From: Pelagophyceae sp. CCMP2097
Taxonomy: Eukaryota; Sar; Pelagophyceae
DNA length: 15,496 nt
NCBI GenBank assembly: GCA_026770575.1
Contig: MU657172.1
Location: forward strand, 803,573 to 819,068
Direction of reading: 5' to 3'
Part shown: piece by piece, positions 6,957 to 14,198 of the stretch
How the letters are laid out: every line of letters starts with the position of its first letter
How positions within the stretch are numbered: the stretch's first letter is position 1
The notes under the pieces: model-generated
Seen by the model: the letters and a program-made list of their open reading frames with translations, nothing else
The model's database searches: none
Told to the model about the DNA's origin: nothing
Translations under genes and position numbers: made by a program

Positions 6957-7515
6957 ATCTCGCGCAGTTCCAGGCCGCGAGCCGCAAGCACGTGCGTCCT
7001 GCGCCGCCGCCGAAACACCGCCGCCGCGCCGCGCAGAAGGATGGCTTTCGACCCTAGGACGGACGTAGGCGGACCGTGAGCGCGCGCGCTACGCCCCGCC
7101 GCCGAAGCCGCGTTCGCCGAGGAGCGACGCGTGGCCGCGGCGCACAATGCCGCGCGTCGCGCCGCCCCGAGGATAGCTTCCCCGAGCTCCCGCCCCGAAA
7201 ACCTCCAAGAACTCTCGCTCCCCGAGCTTCCCGAGTCTCGGGCTCGGGGTTCTCGTTCCAGAAGCTCGAGTCCCGAAAGCCCCGGAAGCCGGGTTCGATT
7301 CTCACCTGTGGTACGATTTCTAGACAGGTTTCCATCTTCGGCTCAGAGCGCGAACTGGGACACGCGTTTCCCCCTCGCCGAAGGCGAGGAGGAATTGCTT
7401 TTGGCGAGGGGGAAAGCGGGCCCCGTGTTGCGGGGTCAAGCCCGCGGATTGGAGCCACGCGAGCGAGCGAATGTCGTATGATGTAGTGTTATACTGCTTC
7501 TCAGCGGCGGGGGGG
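6957..7515. other. Region of broken coding-like fragments and repeats
   Basis: Short coding-like stretches change frame repeatedly on the plus strand, for example TVDLAQFQAASRKH near 6951-6992 and AEAAFAEERRVAAAHNAARR near 7103-7162. Stops between them leave no splice-consistent gene I can defend. They may be remnants of the 3' end of the EF-hand-like gene. Decayed 41-bp repeats follow near 7226. Confidence 0.35.
7367..7415. other. Strong hairpin, 13-bp perfect stem
   Basis: TTTCCCCCTCGCC at 7367-7379 pairs perfectly with GGCGAGGGGGAAA at 7403-7415 around a 23-nt loop that itself contains GGCGAGGAGG. A smaller CCCCG/CGGGG hairpin follows at about 7421-7435. It lies downstream of the stop of the minus-strand gene at 7516, where it could act in 3' end formation; this is inference. 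Confidence 0.5.
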
Positions 7516-8688
7516 TCAGCCGCTGCGGTGTTCGCGCTTCGCGGATCTGCGGATCCGCGGCGGGCCGCGGAGGCTCCGCGGCGGGCCATGCCGCGGCGCG
7601 CGCCGCCGCCGTGTTGCTGCAAGCCGGAGGACAATGCCGTGGCGGCAGTACGGGAGCGGGTGTTTGCGGTCCTTCATCGTGCGGCTGGCGGTTTTGATGC
7701 GCGGGCACGGGCACGGCAACGTCTTGTCGTTGGCGCGTTTGATGTCTTGCGCCAGCATGCAGCTTTCTGAGGGAAGAGCGACGTCGGGGCCGCCCGCGGT
7801 GACGCGGTAGACGCGCGGGCCCGCGTGGGAAACGAGCTGAGACAGCACGGGTGGCAGCGGCGCGTTCGCGGTCGGCGGCGGCGGCGGCGGCGGTGGTGGT
7901 CCGTCTTTGTAGAACTCCGGCTGCTGCTGCTTGTCGTAGGCGGCCCAGTATCTGCGGCTGGGATCGAGCACGTCGGGCTCGACGCGCCAGGGGTAAAAGG
8001 GCGGCTCGCCGACGGCCTCGTAGTCCGAGTTGATCTGCTCGAGCATATAGAGCTTGTTGTGGCCGACGTTCAGCTCGCCAAGGTAGTCCCGCCGCGCTGC
8101 CGTGTTGCTCATGGACGCGAACTCGCCGGCCAGGAGAGACGCGTAGTCGGGGTGGTAGCCGGCCTTCGACGAGAGCGTGCGCTCGATTCGGCCAAAGACG
8201 TTTTCCGCAAAGTTCGTGCCGGCCTGCGAGTAAGAGAGTGGCATGCCGACGGCGTTGCACTTCCGCTCGCCTCCGCTCTGAATAATCGGCTTCGAACGCG
8301 GGCGGAGCTCCAGCGGCCACGGCATGTGCACGTCGTTGCGATGGGCGGCTCCAAAGACATCCTTTGAGTCGTTCGAGTTCAGGAGTCGCCCCTTTCGGTC
8401 GATGCGACCGAGCCGCCGGACGCGGAGGCAAGACCAGCGGTCGCGGTCGTCGCGGTCGTCATCGGACAAGTCCTGGCGGTCTGGCACCGGCGGCGGCGGC
8501 GCCGCTGCCTCGTCTGCCACCGCCGCCTTCAAAGCCTTGCCGCGGCGGATCCGCAACGCTTTCAGTAGGTTGGTCGCCGTCCGAACTGACGCCGCCGCCG
8601 CGACCTCCTGCTGCGTCGGCTCGCCCGAAAGCGGCGGCAAACAGCCGCTGCAATTGCCGCACGGAGCGGCGCGGTTGCCCGCCGCCCA
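7516..8688 (-). CDS. Unrecognised proline-rich protein, large exon (5' end unresolved)
   Basis: This is a strong coding region: nearly all codons end in G or C across about 370 residues. I do not recognise the family. In order it shows a Cys cluster CGNCSGC (8661-8641), an acidic patch DLSDDDRDDRDRW, and a folded-looking core with MPWPLELRPRSKPIIQSGGE, FAENVFGRIERTLSSKAGYH, and DYLGELNVGHNKLYMLEQIN. Next come EPPFYPWRVEPDVLDPSRRY, a run of nine prolines (about 7876-7902), and a Cys/Lys/Arg-rich end with LPCPCPRIK. The likely exon start is an acceptor ACCAG at 8689. In-frame stops lie just upstream, and the first in-frame ATG is deep in the core, so a start exon is missing. A candidate (MSRLSADEVAVCQ at 8753) is one frame off. 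The last 60 or so residues are low-complexity Arg/Pro and may be read-through past a real splice site near 7640. Confidence 0.65.
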   Translation of the reverse strand, partial: WAAGNRAAPCGNCSGCLPPLSGEPTQQEVAAAASVRTATNLLKALRIRRGKALKAAVADEAAAPPPPVPDRQDLSDDDRDDRDRWSCLRVRRLGRIDRKGRLLNSNDSKDVFGAAHRNDVHMPWPLELRPRSKPIIQSGGERKCNAVGMPLSYSQAGTNFAENVFGRIERTLSSKAGYHPDYASLLAGEFASMSNTAARRDYLGELNVGHNKLYMLEQINSDYEAVGEPPFYPWRVEPDVLDPSRRYWAAYDKQQQPEFYKDGPPPPPPPPPTANAPLPPVLSQLVSHAGPRVYRVTAGGPDVALPSESCMLAQDIKRANDKTLPCPCPRIKTASRTMKDRKHPLPYCRHGIVLRLAATRRRRAPRHGPPRSLRGPPRIRRSAKREHRSG

Positions 8689-8922
8689 CTGGTACGTGGC
8701 GTGTTCTCACGAACTTGGCAAACCGCGACCTCATCCGCGGACAGCCGTGACATGCCACTTTCCCCCTTTCTGGAGCTCTCTGTCTCTCCGGGACTCGGAC
8801 CCCTTTCCCACTGGTCGCGAACTCTGGTCAGAGCTCGTTCAGAGAACGAAGCCGTTGAGGAATGAGTTCCGTTGCAGAACCGAAGAAATAATTTCGGCGA
8901 GTTTGTCTAAAATTTCTGTCAT

Positions 8923-8942
8923 TCCGGTATGAAGATACCGGA
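8923..8942. other. Short hairpin overlapping a candidate start codon
   Basis: TCCGGTAT and ATACCGGA form an 8-bp perfect stem around the loop GAAG. The ATG at 8929 of the BED-finger ORF sits inside the stem. This may be chance, or it may argue that the real start lies further downstream or on another exon. Confidence 0.45.
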
Positions 8943-9402
8943 TCGAATCTCGAAACCCGTAGCAATGGGGCACATAACCCACGAGCCCAATCGCACTTTT
9001 AAAAGTCTTGAGGCTGCCCCTGCATCCCTAGAACCCGCAGCCGAGCGCAGAAGAAAGCCCGGGCCCTTCGCCGACAGGCCGAGTAGTCTTTACAAGCTCG
9101 ATTTGCAGGCACTGCCGGTGCGGGGCCGGTTGGGGGACGCAGAGCCACTCCTCGTTCTCAGGGGCGAGGCCCTGTCACCACAGAGGCCGATGGCGGGACG
9201 CACGAGGGACGCGGTGCACGCGCACATCAGCCTGGTGCACGAGACGTTCGAAGAAGGCGGAAAGGCGAAGTCCCGCCAGCAGTGCACCTGCTTGCACTGC
9301 GGCAAGACGTTGGTCTTCGCCAGCGTGGGCCGCCTGCGCGCGCACCTCTCGGGCGACGAGGCCACGACCGCCGCAGATTCCGGCGGGTGGGGGGGCTGCT
9401 AG
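8929..9402 (+). CDS. BED-type zinc-finger protein, possibly hAT-transposon-derived, truncated
   Basis: Residues about 90-145 read as a BED finger. RTRDAVHAHISLVHETF is followed by a GGKAK turn, then CTCLHCGKTLVF and GRLRAHLSG. Zinc ligands visible are Cys121, Cys124 and His139; the fourth could be the Cys157 that precedes the stop. BED fingers bind DNA and are typical of the N-terminus of hAT-family transposases and of genes domesticated from them. Third codon positions in this part are almost all G/C, while the first 60 residues are much less coding-like, so the real start may be a splice acceptor. The frame ends in TAG at 9400-9402, but beyond it the same frame reads LAPELVKNKFKAV, similar to what follows the finger in hAT proteins. 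I see no RNase-H-like catalytic core. Either the stop is a disabling mutation or a short intron is involved. Confidence 0.5.
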   Translation: MKIPDRISKPVAMGHITHEPNRTFKSLEAAPASLEPAAERRRKPGPFADRPSSLYKLDLQALPVRGRLGDAEPLLVLRGEALSPQRPMAGRTRDAVHAHISLVHETFEEGGKAKSRQQCTCLHCGKTLVFASVGRLRAHLSGDEATTAADSGGWGGC

Positions 9403-9645
9403 TTGGCGCCGGAGCTCGTCAAAAATAAATTCAAGGCGGTGCGTCTTCTCCCAGCCATTCCTTCGAATGTGTGTATTCCATGCGCCATCCGCGAACACGT
9501 CCCCGTAGGCGTGCCTGGAGCTGGCGACGACGAAGAAGCGACTCGCGGACAACATTGCGGCGAGGTCTGCGAACGACGCTGCCGCGGGCGACAGCGGCGC
9601 CACGGTGCCTGCAAAGAAGGCCAATGTCGTCGGCCCGTTGGACAT
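9175..9645 (-). CDS. Hypothetical protein, convergent with and overlapping the BED-finger ORF
   Basis: From an ATG at 9645 the minus strand reads MSNGPTTLAFFAGTVAPLSP, then SFADLAAMLSASRFFVVASS and RHAYGDVFADGAWNTHIRRN, with high G/C third positions to about 9470. The residue mix is plausible for a folded protein, but I do not recognise it. Past about 9410 the frame is simply the antisense of the BED finger, so a real gene would need a splice or stop near there. It is supported only by composition. The plus strand in 9403-9645 is less coding-like. Confidence 0.3.
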   Translation of the reverse strand: MSNGPTTLAFFAGTVAPLSPAAASFADLAAMLSASRFFVVASSRHAYGDVFADGAWNTHIRRNGWEKTHRLEFIFDELRRQLAAPPPAGICGGRGLVAREVRAQAAHAGEDQRLAAVQAGALLAGLRLSAFFERLVHQADVRVHRVPRASRHRPLW

Positions 9646-9852
9646 CTCTCCAAGAGGGCTCTCCAGAGGCCCGGCCGGCGGCCCTGGGGGGAACACGCGC
9701 GGGGGAACAAGAACACGCGTTTTTTTCTTCCGGTGGTGGGAACCCAAAAAACACGTGTTTTTAGGGATTTGATTAAAACAAACGTTTTATGTTTTTACCA
9801 GCCTTGTTCTTAGAGACTGAATTTAACGCCATGAGATCTAAACAGACTACAG

Positions 9853-9958
9853 AATCGGCGCCGCGGTGGGCGCGGCCGTGGCCCTGGAGACTGCCGCACT
9901 GCCGACGGCGAGCGCCCGCAAGCCCGCGACTGTCAGTATTGATATCAGGATACCTTAG
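9853..9958 (+). CDS. Candidate terminal exon, unknown gene
   Basis: After an acceptor-like CTACAG (ending 9852) one plus frame reads IGAAVGAAVALETAALPTAS, then ARKPATVSIDIRIP and a TAG stop at 9956-9958, with mostly G/C third positions. Upstream in-frame stops make it an exon rather than a whole gene. It could belong to the BED-finger transcription unit upstream on the same strand, but I cannot connect them. It converges on the SLX1 3' end at 10034. Confidence 0.25.
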
Positions 9959-10033
9959 ATGCTCGTAACGAACCGCGAACACGGCCGCAAGCCGAACCTT
10001 CTCCGGCTTGCTTTACACAATGCGCCCCTCGAG

Positions 10034-11321
10034 CTACGTCAAGTCGACGATGTCGGAATCGGACGAGTCGCCGCCGGACGATCCGTCGACCGACGGCGCG
10101 TACCGCGCGGCACCTCGGCCGGCCGCGTCGCCTCGGCCGGCCGCGTCGCCTCGTGGGGCTGCGTCACGTCGGCAGGCCGCGTCGCCGCCGCGCTTCGCCT
10201 GCGACCGCCTTGACTGCGCCGCCGCCTTGACCCAGGGCACGGTCAACGCGCAGTGGGCGCAGACGGCCGTTGCCGGCAGGAGCGTCGTCGGCGCGTCGAT
10301 AAGGAGCCGTGCGGCGACGCAGCCGAGGTGCGCGTCGGCGCCGCACGATGTGCATTGGAACGCGGCGCCGTCGCAGTCCAGCGCGCCGCCGCACTCGCAG
10401 CAGAGCCAGTCTTCGTCGTCGCTTCGAGGCCGCGGCGGCGGCGCGGCAGCGGCGAGCGCCAGAGGCCACGAGTCAATTGCGCCAAAGCTCACGTCGCAGT
10501 GGTCGAACGCCATCGTCTCGACGAGGCGCACCTGCCGCGGTTTCTCGCGAGGGGGCGTCGGACTTGCGGCGGCGGCTCACCGTGAGGCTGCACCACTTGT
10601 CGACGGTGAGCATTTTCGCTAGGACCTACGGCGCGCAGCGTCGCGACGACTTCCGGCGCCGTGCGAGCGTCTTCGTCGGAGGGACGCCGTCACCGCGCCT
10701 CGAGCTGGGCTTTATGTCCGGACGGCCGCTTCTTGTGGTACGCCGGCGCCGCTTCGCGCACCACCAGGCTCTTGCCTGGGTGCTGCCAGGCCCACTCGAA
10801 CTGCAGCGCTTCGACTTGCGACTGGAAACCCGCCACGACGGCGACGAAGACCCAAGGCCGCTTCTGCGTCGTCCGCCGCGCGCCCCCCTGAATAAACCCG
10901 TTGTGCTGCCGCAAACGCCGAAGCGGGTGTACCGTGAAGCCGATGTACGTCGACCTGCGCGGGGGGGGGTGCCGGACGAGTCGAGGCATAGGATGCCCAT
11001 GAGGAATAGGAAGGGTGCCTACCTCGGATGGGCGGAATTCGCCGATCGTAGAAGGTAACATCCGAAGAAGCCCACCGGCGCCGATTCGAGCGGGCGCCGC
11101 GGCCCGAGCGCCGCGGCCCCCGCGGCGCAGAGGGCCAAGGCCGCCAGTTGGCCCCGCGGTCCCCGGGCCCCACGTGTGGTGTCGCTAATAGGGTCACCGG
11201 GTGTCGGGGCTGGTGGATAGGGGTTGCCGGGCTTCGGGGCTGGTGGATACTGGAATGTCAGCACGGGATCACTACAGGGGGTGAAAACCACCTGATCCAA
11301 GAAGCAGCCGAGACTGCACAT
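10034..11321 (-). CDS. SLX1: Structure-specific endonuclease subunit SLX1
   Basis: SLX1 is the catalytic subunit of the SLX1-SLX4 endonuclease, which cuts branched DNA such as Holliday junctions and flaps during repair in the nucleus. Exons: 11321-11023, 10954-10699, 10625-10581, 10531-10034; phases all agree. The introns are GTAGGC...CGCGCAG (68 nt), GCGCGG...GTAG (73 nt, GC-AG) and GTGAGC...GGCAG (49 nt). The GIY-YIG domain is complete: FFGCYLL, TYIGFT, PLRRLRQHNG and the metal-site Glu in FEWAWQHP, then VVREAAPAYHKK and VLAKMLTVDKW. The last exon carries the SLX1 RING-like finger: CCECG, FQCTSCGADAHLGC and LLPATAVCAHC. After it come GDAAGRG repeats and the terminal SDSDIVDLT. The start is uncertain: FFGCYLL normally lies near the N-terminus, but the only in-frame ATG (11321) is about 80 residues upstream, inside repeats. 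An unseen first exon is possible. Confidence 0.92.
10115..10190 (-). repeat. In-frame 18-bp repeat in SLX1 (GDAAGR)
   Basis: About four imperfect copies of GGCCGGCCGCGTCGCCTC (plus strand) encode GDAAGR/DAAPR on the minus strand, between the zinc finger and the C-terminal tail of SLX1. The phase keeps the frame open. Confidence 0.7.
10626..10698 (-). other. Probable GC-AG intron of SLX1
   Basis: The SLX1 frame hits TGA nine bases past GAG|GCGCGG. Splicing from this GC donor to GCCGTAG|GTC joins KAQLE to VLAKMLTVDKW, matching the spacing in known SLX1 proteins. The nearby GT (GCGCG|GTGACG) would put a stop right after the junction. So the GC donor is the only local choice that keeps the conserved frame. 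Confidence 0.7.
11191..11250 (-). repeat. Two 30-bp tandem repeats reading PYPPAP(K/T)PG
   Basis: Two units ending GGGGCTGGTGGATA are in the frame upstream of the SLX1 nuclease domain. If translated, they give YPPAPKPGN and PYPPAPTPGD. Confidence 0.7.
11265..11303 (+). repeat. 40-bp direct repeat, copy 1
   Basis: GGGATCACTACAGGGG followed by GTGAAAACCACCTGATCC is nearly identical to 11385-11425. A diverged third copy lies inverted at 14199-14217. This repeat overlaps the proposed SLX1 5' end. Confidence 0.85.
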
Positions 11322-11384
11322 CAAAGGGCGGCTGTTGACATGCAAATATGACACCAGCTGCCACTGACGTACGCCCTGGCAAAA

Positions 11385-11425
11385 GGGATCACTACAGGGG
11401 AGTGAAAAACCACCTGATCCAAGAA
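11385..11425 (+). repeat. 40-bp direct repeat, copy 2
   Basis: This is the partner of 11265-11303, 120 bp away. It directly abuts the left arm (11428) of the inverted-repeat element that follows. Confidence 0.85.
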
Positions 11426-11427
11426 CA

Positions 11428-12008
11428 GGGGGGGGTCAACATGAAACGGATTCCACTCAGATATAAATTTCTCGGTCTGCAAACGAGGTATGGGGCCACT
11501 TTTGGTCGCTACGGTGCGGGCTGGTGGCGGCGCAGTCCCTGACGAAGGAAGTTTGTGTACGGGCTCGGTCCGCCGCGCGTAAAGTCACTATCGATAATAA
11601 AACGGTGTCAAACTTGACACCATTTTCATGGAATTGCGAATTTGTATGGACATTTCAGTGAAATGGAGCCCATAACTTACAAAATGGAGCCCATAGCCTA
11701 AATTTTGGGCGAAATCCCCCACCTCCACAGGTCACTACACTAGGTCGGGCTCTGATGAGGCCGGGACCTACAGCCGGCCCCAGCGAAGCGGCAGGGAGGC
11801 AGAACTCAAACGAAGACAACGAAAAACCACCTCAAACCAGCTTTTGGCGACGCTAAAATCGAGATTGCGCGTAGGGTACGCGAAAAAAGGGAGAGTTCCG
11901 CCTCCAGCCCGACACCTTGGGTCGGCCCGGACATGCCAAGCCACTCCAAGTTTCACCAAACGTCCTGTGGAGGTGGGAAAATGACGGTATTTTCATGTTG
12001 ACCCCCCC
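11428..12008. mobile_element. Nested inverted-repeat element, non-coding
   Basis: The outer arms are GGGGGGGTCAACATGAAA (11428-11446; one more G in the left copy) and its reverse complement (11991-12008). Inside, CCCACCTCCACAGG (11718-11731) and its exact reverse complement (11964-11977) bound a 260-bp core. Two copies of AAATGGAGCCCATA lie at 11661-11698. No open frame with coding character is present. The size fits a non-autonomous DNA element or two nested ones. No clear target duplication is visible next to the arms. Confidence 0.45.
11604..11621. other. 8-bp perfect hairpin
   Basis: GGTGTCAA and TTGACACC pair around a 2-base loop. The site could be a protein-binding palindrome or part of the surrounding inverted-repeat element. 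Confidence 0.55.
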
Positions 12009-12549
12009 TTGTACGAGCTAGCCTCCTCCTATCGTACTATGACAAAAGCTTACACTTTCATTGTGTCATAATACTTGTTCCGTGTGTTTACAAGACGGTC
12101 TTGGGAAATTTGCCCCGAGCAAGCGCCCGTATAGGTGGGCAAAGGCAGTGTAGAGGATTATGGGCCCCTGTTTTACTGTAATTGCAGTGTAATTACTGTT
12201 ACACACGTATTTACAGTGTAAAGTGAAGGTCATATTTTTAGAGGCGCTCAAACGAGGCGCAATAGGGCTTAGCGCGAGCGGGAGGCTCCGTCGAGTCGCC
12301 CCGGCGAACTGACGAGCTCAAATACGAGGTGTGGCTCTGCATGCGCATGTTTTTGGGGTGAAAGTCCAACTTTTGTTCAAACAAGTGGGAAAAAGCCACA
12401 ATTTCGCGATGCAAGGCGCCCGAAATTCACAAATATCGATGGATTGGAGATGTATTTTCAAGGGCACTACAAAGGCAAAATTTGGGGGTCGTGTAATTGC
12501 ATGTAATTGCATGTAAAATCAAATACAGTTTTTACAAATTATTTTACAG

Positions 12550-12934
12550 TGCCACCTATAAGCGCCCGCGCGGCGACGCGCCGCTGGGGCTGTTTGCGCG
12601 CGTCAAGGGATTTGACGCGACCGGCGCCTCGGGCACGATTGTCGTGGTCGCTCCCGACACCGCCACGGTGCAACTGGACGGCGGCGCTCAGGGCGTCGTG
12701 GTGGCCACTGATCAGCGTCGGGTCTGGCGCGACGATCATCCCACCAGTCTGCTCCTCGTTCGTGTCGCAGCAGAAACAGCACGACCGTGCGACGGTGTGC
12801 TGCCACGCTGCACCGCCGCGCCCCGTCGACTCTCGGATCATTGCGAGTTTTCCCGAGTTGGACGGCGACTGGAAGTGTTCCACCTAGCATGCAAGTGTCG
12901 TGCCGCGGGCTCTCGAGACACGACGAACTCTTGA
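12550..12934 (+). CDS. Unknown protein with an SH3/KOW-like stretch, probable internal exon
   Basis: After AT-rich DNA and an acceptor-like TTATTTTACAG, the plus strand turns GC-rich and codes for LGLFARVKGFDATGASG, then TIVVVAPDTATVQLDGGAQG and VVVATDQRRVW. The pattern of a Gly turn, a beta strand, VQLDGG and another strand resembles a small SH3-like barrel of the KOW/Tudor type, found in RNA- or chromatin-binding proteins; this is inference from pattern only. Coding quality in this frame ends near 12745. From 12766 the next frame looks better (QQKQHDRATVCCHA, then RIIASFPELDGDWKC to a TAG). The gap is too short for an ordinary intron, so a frameshift or an intron starting earlier, within the barrel, is possible. 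The 3' limit given is the stop of the first frame. Confidence 0.4.
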
Positions 12935-12990
12935 CCAGCACTCGCAAGAGAGCGTTCGGGGCGCAACCTCCCACAGCCGAGTCAACTGAC

Positions 12991-13155
12991 CTTTTCGTTT
13001 GTGCCGGGTTTCACGGCGCGCGAGTCGACGACCTTCTTCCCCGTGGCAGTCCAGTGCTCCGGCAGGTTGACGCCGTCACCTCTTTCTAAGAGGTCGAGCA
13101 GTTCGTGTGTCGAAGAGGCCGAGAAGCCCCACGCGACGGCCGTGTCTTGATCCAT
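12991..13155 (-). CDS. First exon of an unrecognised gene
   Basis: An ATG at 13155 in GGCGATGG opens 55 codons: MDQDTAVAWGFSASSTHELL, then DLLERGDGVNLPEHWTATGK and a Lys/Val-rich end VVDSRAVKPGTNEK. The exon closes at AAAAG|GTCAGT (donor at 12990), in phase 0, and the frame stops right after it, as expected in an intron. Third positions favour G/C. I do not recognise the protein and found no convincing next exon in 12600-12985, where the plus-strand gene lies. The two genes would converge and partly overlap. Confidence 0.4.
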
Positions 13156-13375
13156 CGCCGCACCGCCGCCTCTGCCTGTGTGAACGCCGTCGTTGCAAAG
13201 TATAGACGGGTTTATTAAGGTGTATATAGGTTGGAGTCCGATCTCCCCATGGACCGGGCTTCTAGAATGCGAAGGAGGCAACCCCCCCCGAGACACAGTG
13301 GGCGCCGGGGCATGCGGGACGCCGCTGCAAAGGCGGAAATGAGCCAACGACGGGGGCTTCGTTCGACCTCAATGG

Positions 13376-13435
13376 CTCTATCGCTTGGGCCTCGGCAGAC
13401 GAAGCGATGAAGCCCTTAGGGCCAAACGGAGACGG
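13376..13435 (+). repeat. 60-bp repeat, copy 1
   Basis: This matches 13531-13590, 155 bp away, most strongly over GCCCTTAGGGCCAAACGGAG. A partial inverted copy lies between them at about 13505-13537, so the set can fold back. Confidence 0.8.
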
Positions 13436-13530
13436 TCCACGAGGGACGCACGGGCTGTCGGCGAAGGCGCCGATACCGACCGGAAAGGCCTTAACGCGCG
13501 ACCGACGCCGCCTCCGTTTGACCCTAAGGG

Positions 13531-13590
13531 TTCTATCGGATGGGTCTGGGAAGACAAAGCGATAAAGCCCTTAGGGCCAAACGGAGACGG
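13531..13590 (+). repeat. 60-bp repeat, copy 2
   Basis: This is the partner of 13376-13435. Its first bases overlap the inverted partial copy (13505-13537). ORFs crossing this tract on both strands are repeat shadows. Confidence 0.8.
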
Positions 13591-13771
13591 CCCCCGTCCG
13601 CCGCACCAGGGCGTCAAAGCTACCTTAGGCCTGCAGATTTGGCTCTACTATTCGCCGGGCCAAACAAATTCTTGCATTTTACGCAAATTCAATAGCAAAT
13701 TCAATGGCAGTTTACTCGCTCATGGCCGAGTTGGACAACGAGTGACCTGGTGCGCGCTCCATAGGGGCTAA

Positions 13772-13845
13772 TTATACCACACCCGCCAGACGGGAGCCTC
13801 GGAGGAGCGGCCTAAGGCGCTGGTGAAGCGGGTGTGGTATAAAAG
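13772..13845. promoter_or_regulatory. Symmetric inverted repeat with TATA box
   Basis: TTATACCACACCCGC (13772-13786) and its exact reverse complement (13828-13842) are separated by 41 bp. The right arm runs into TATAAAAG (13838-13845), a good TATA box for the plus strand. The left arm gives only GGTATAATT for the minus strand. This could be a divergent promoter or the arms of a small element. No convincing coding sequence starts within 300 bp on either side; the ATG at 13861 opens only 22 codons. A non-coding transcript is possible. Confidence 0.45.
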
Positions 13846-14198
13846 CGGACCGCAGCGCGCGATGCGTCCTCCCGACCATCGTCCAATAATCAGGTACCAA
13901 CATTGGGTTATGGGCCGTATTGAGGTCCGATGATTAGTAGTGTTTGGAGTTTGAACAAATACGATTTCAGCTCTGCACTTTCAGACTCCTTTCATCGAAA
14001 ATAAGGCAAAATTTAGTGGATGAAAACGGGATTTTAGAAACTTTTTTAAGAGGGAGCTAAGCTCGTAGTGTCATAAGAATAAGAATAATGGAATCACAGA
14101 GCGGGATCGGGCGTTGCTGGCCCGTGTACTGGAACGAGTGGGCAGTGGCAGAGGGTAGTTCCGACGGGTCGTGCCCATCGTGATCGTCGAAGCCCCCC
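13846..14198. other. Region without a supported gene
   Basis: This is AT-richer sequence downstream of the TATA-bearing repeat. I see no ORF with coding character and no repeat in it. Confidence 0.5.

Noticed and set aside
7436..8431. 331-codon minus-strand ORF overlapping the orphan protein
   Set aside because: It is an Arg/Ala-rich shadow of the 7516-8688 frame, which has far better codon bias and residue composition.
10309..11058. 249-codon plus-strand ORF
   Set aside because: It is the antisense of SLX1, whose conserved domains on the minus strand are unambiguous.
11749..11800. Hammerhead ribozyme: CTGATGA followed by a 6-bp GGCCGG/CCGGCC stem
   Set aside because: The GAAA that must follow stem II is missing (CCAGCGAAGC is there instead), and I see no matching stems I and III.
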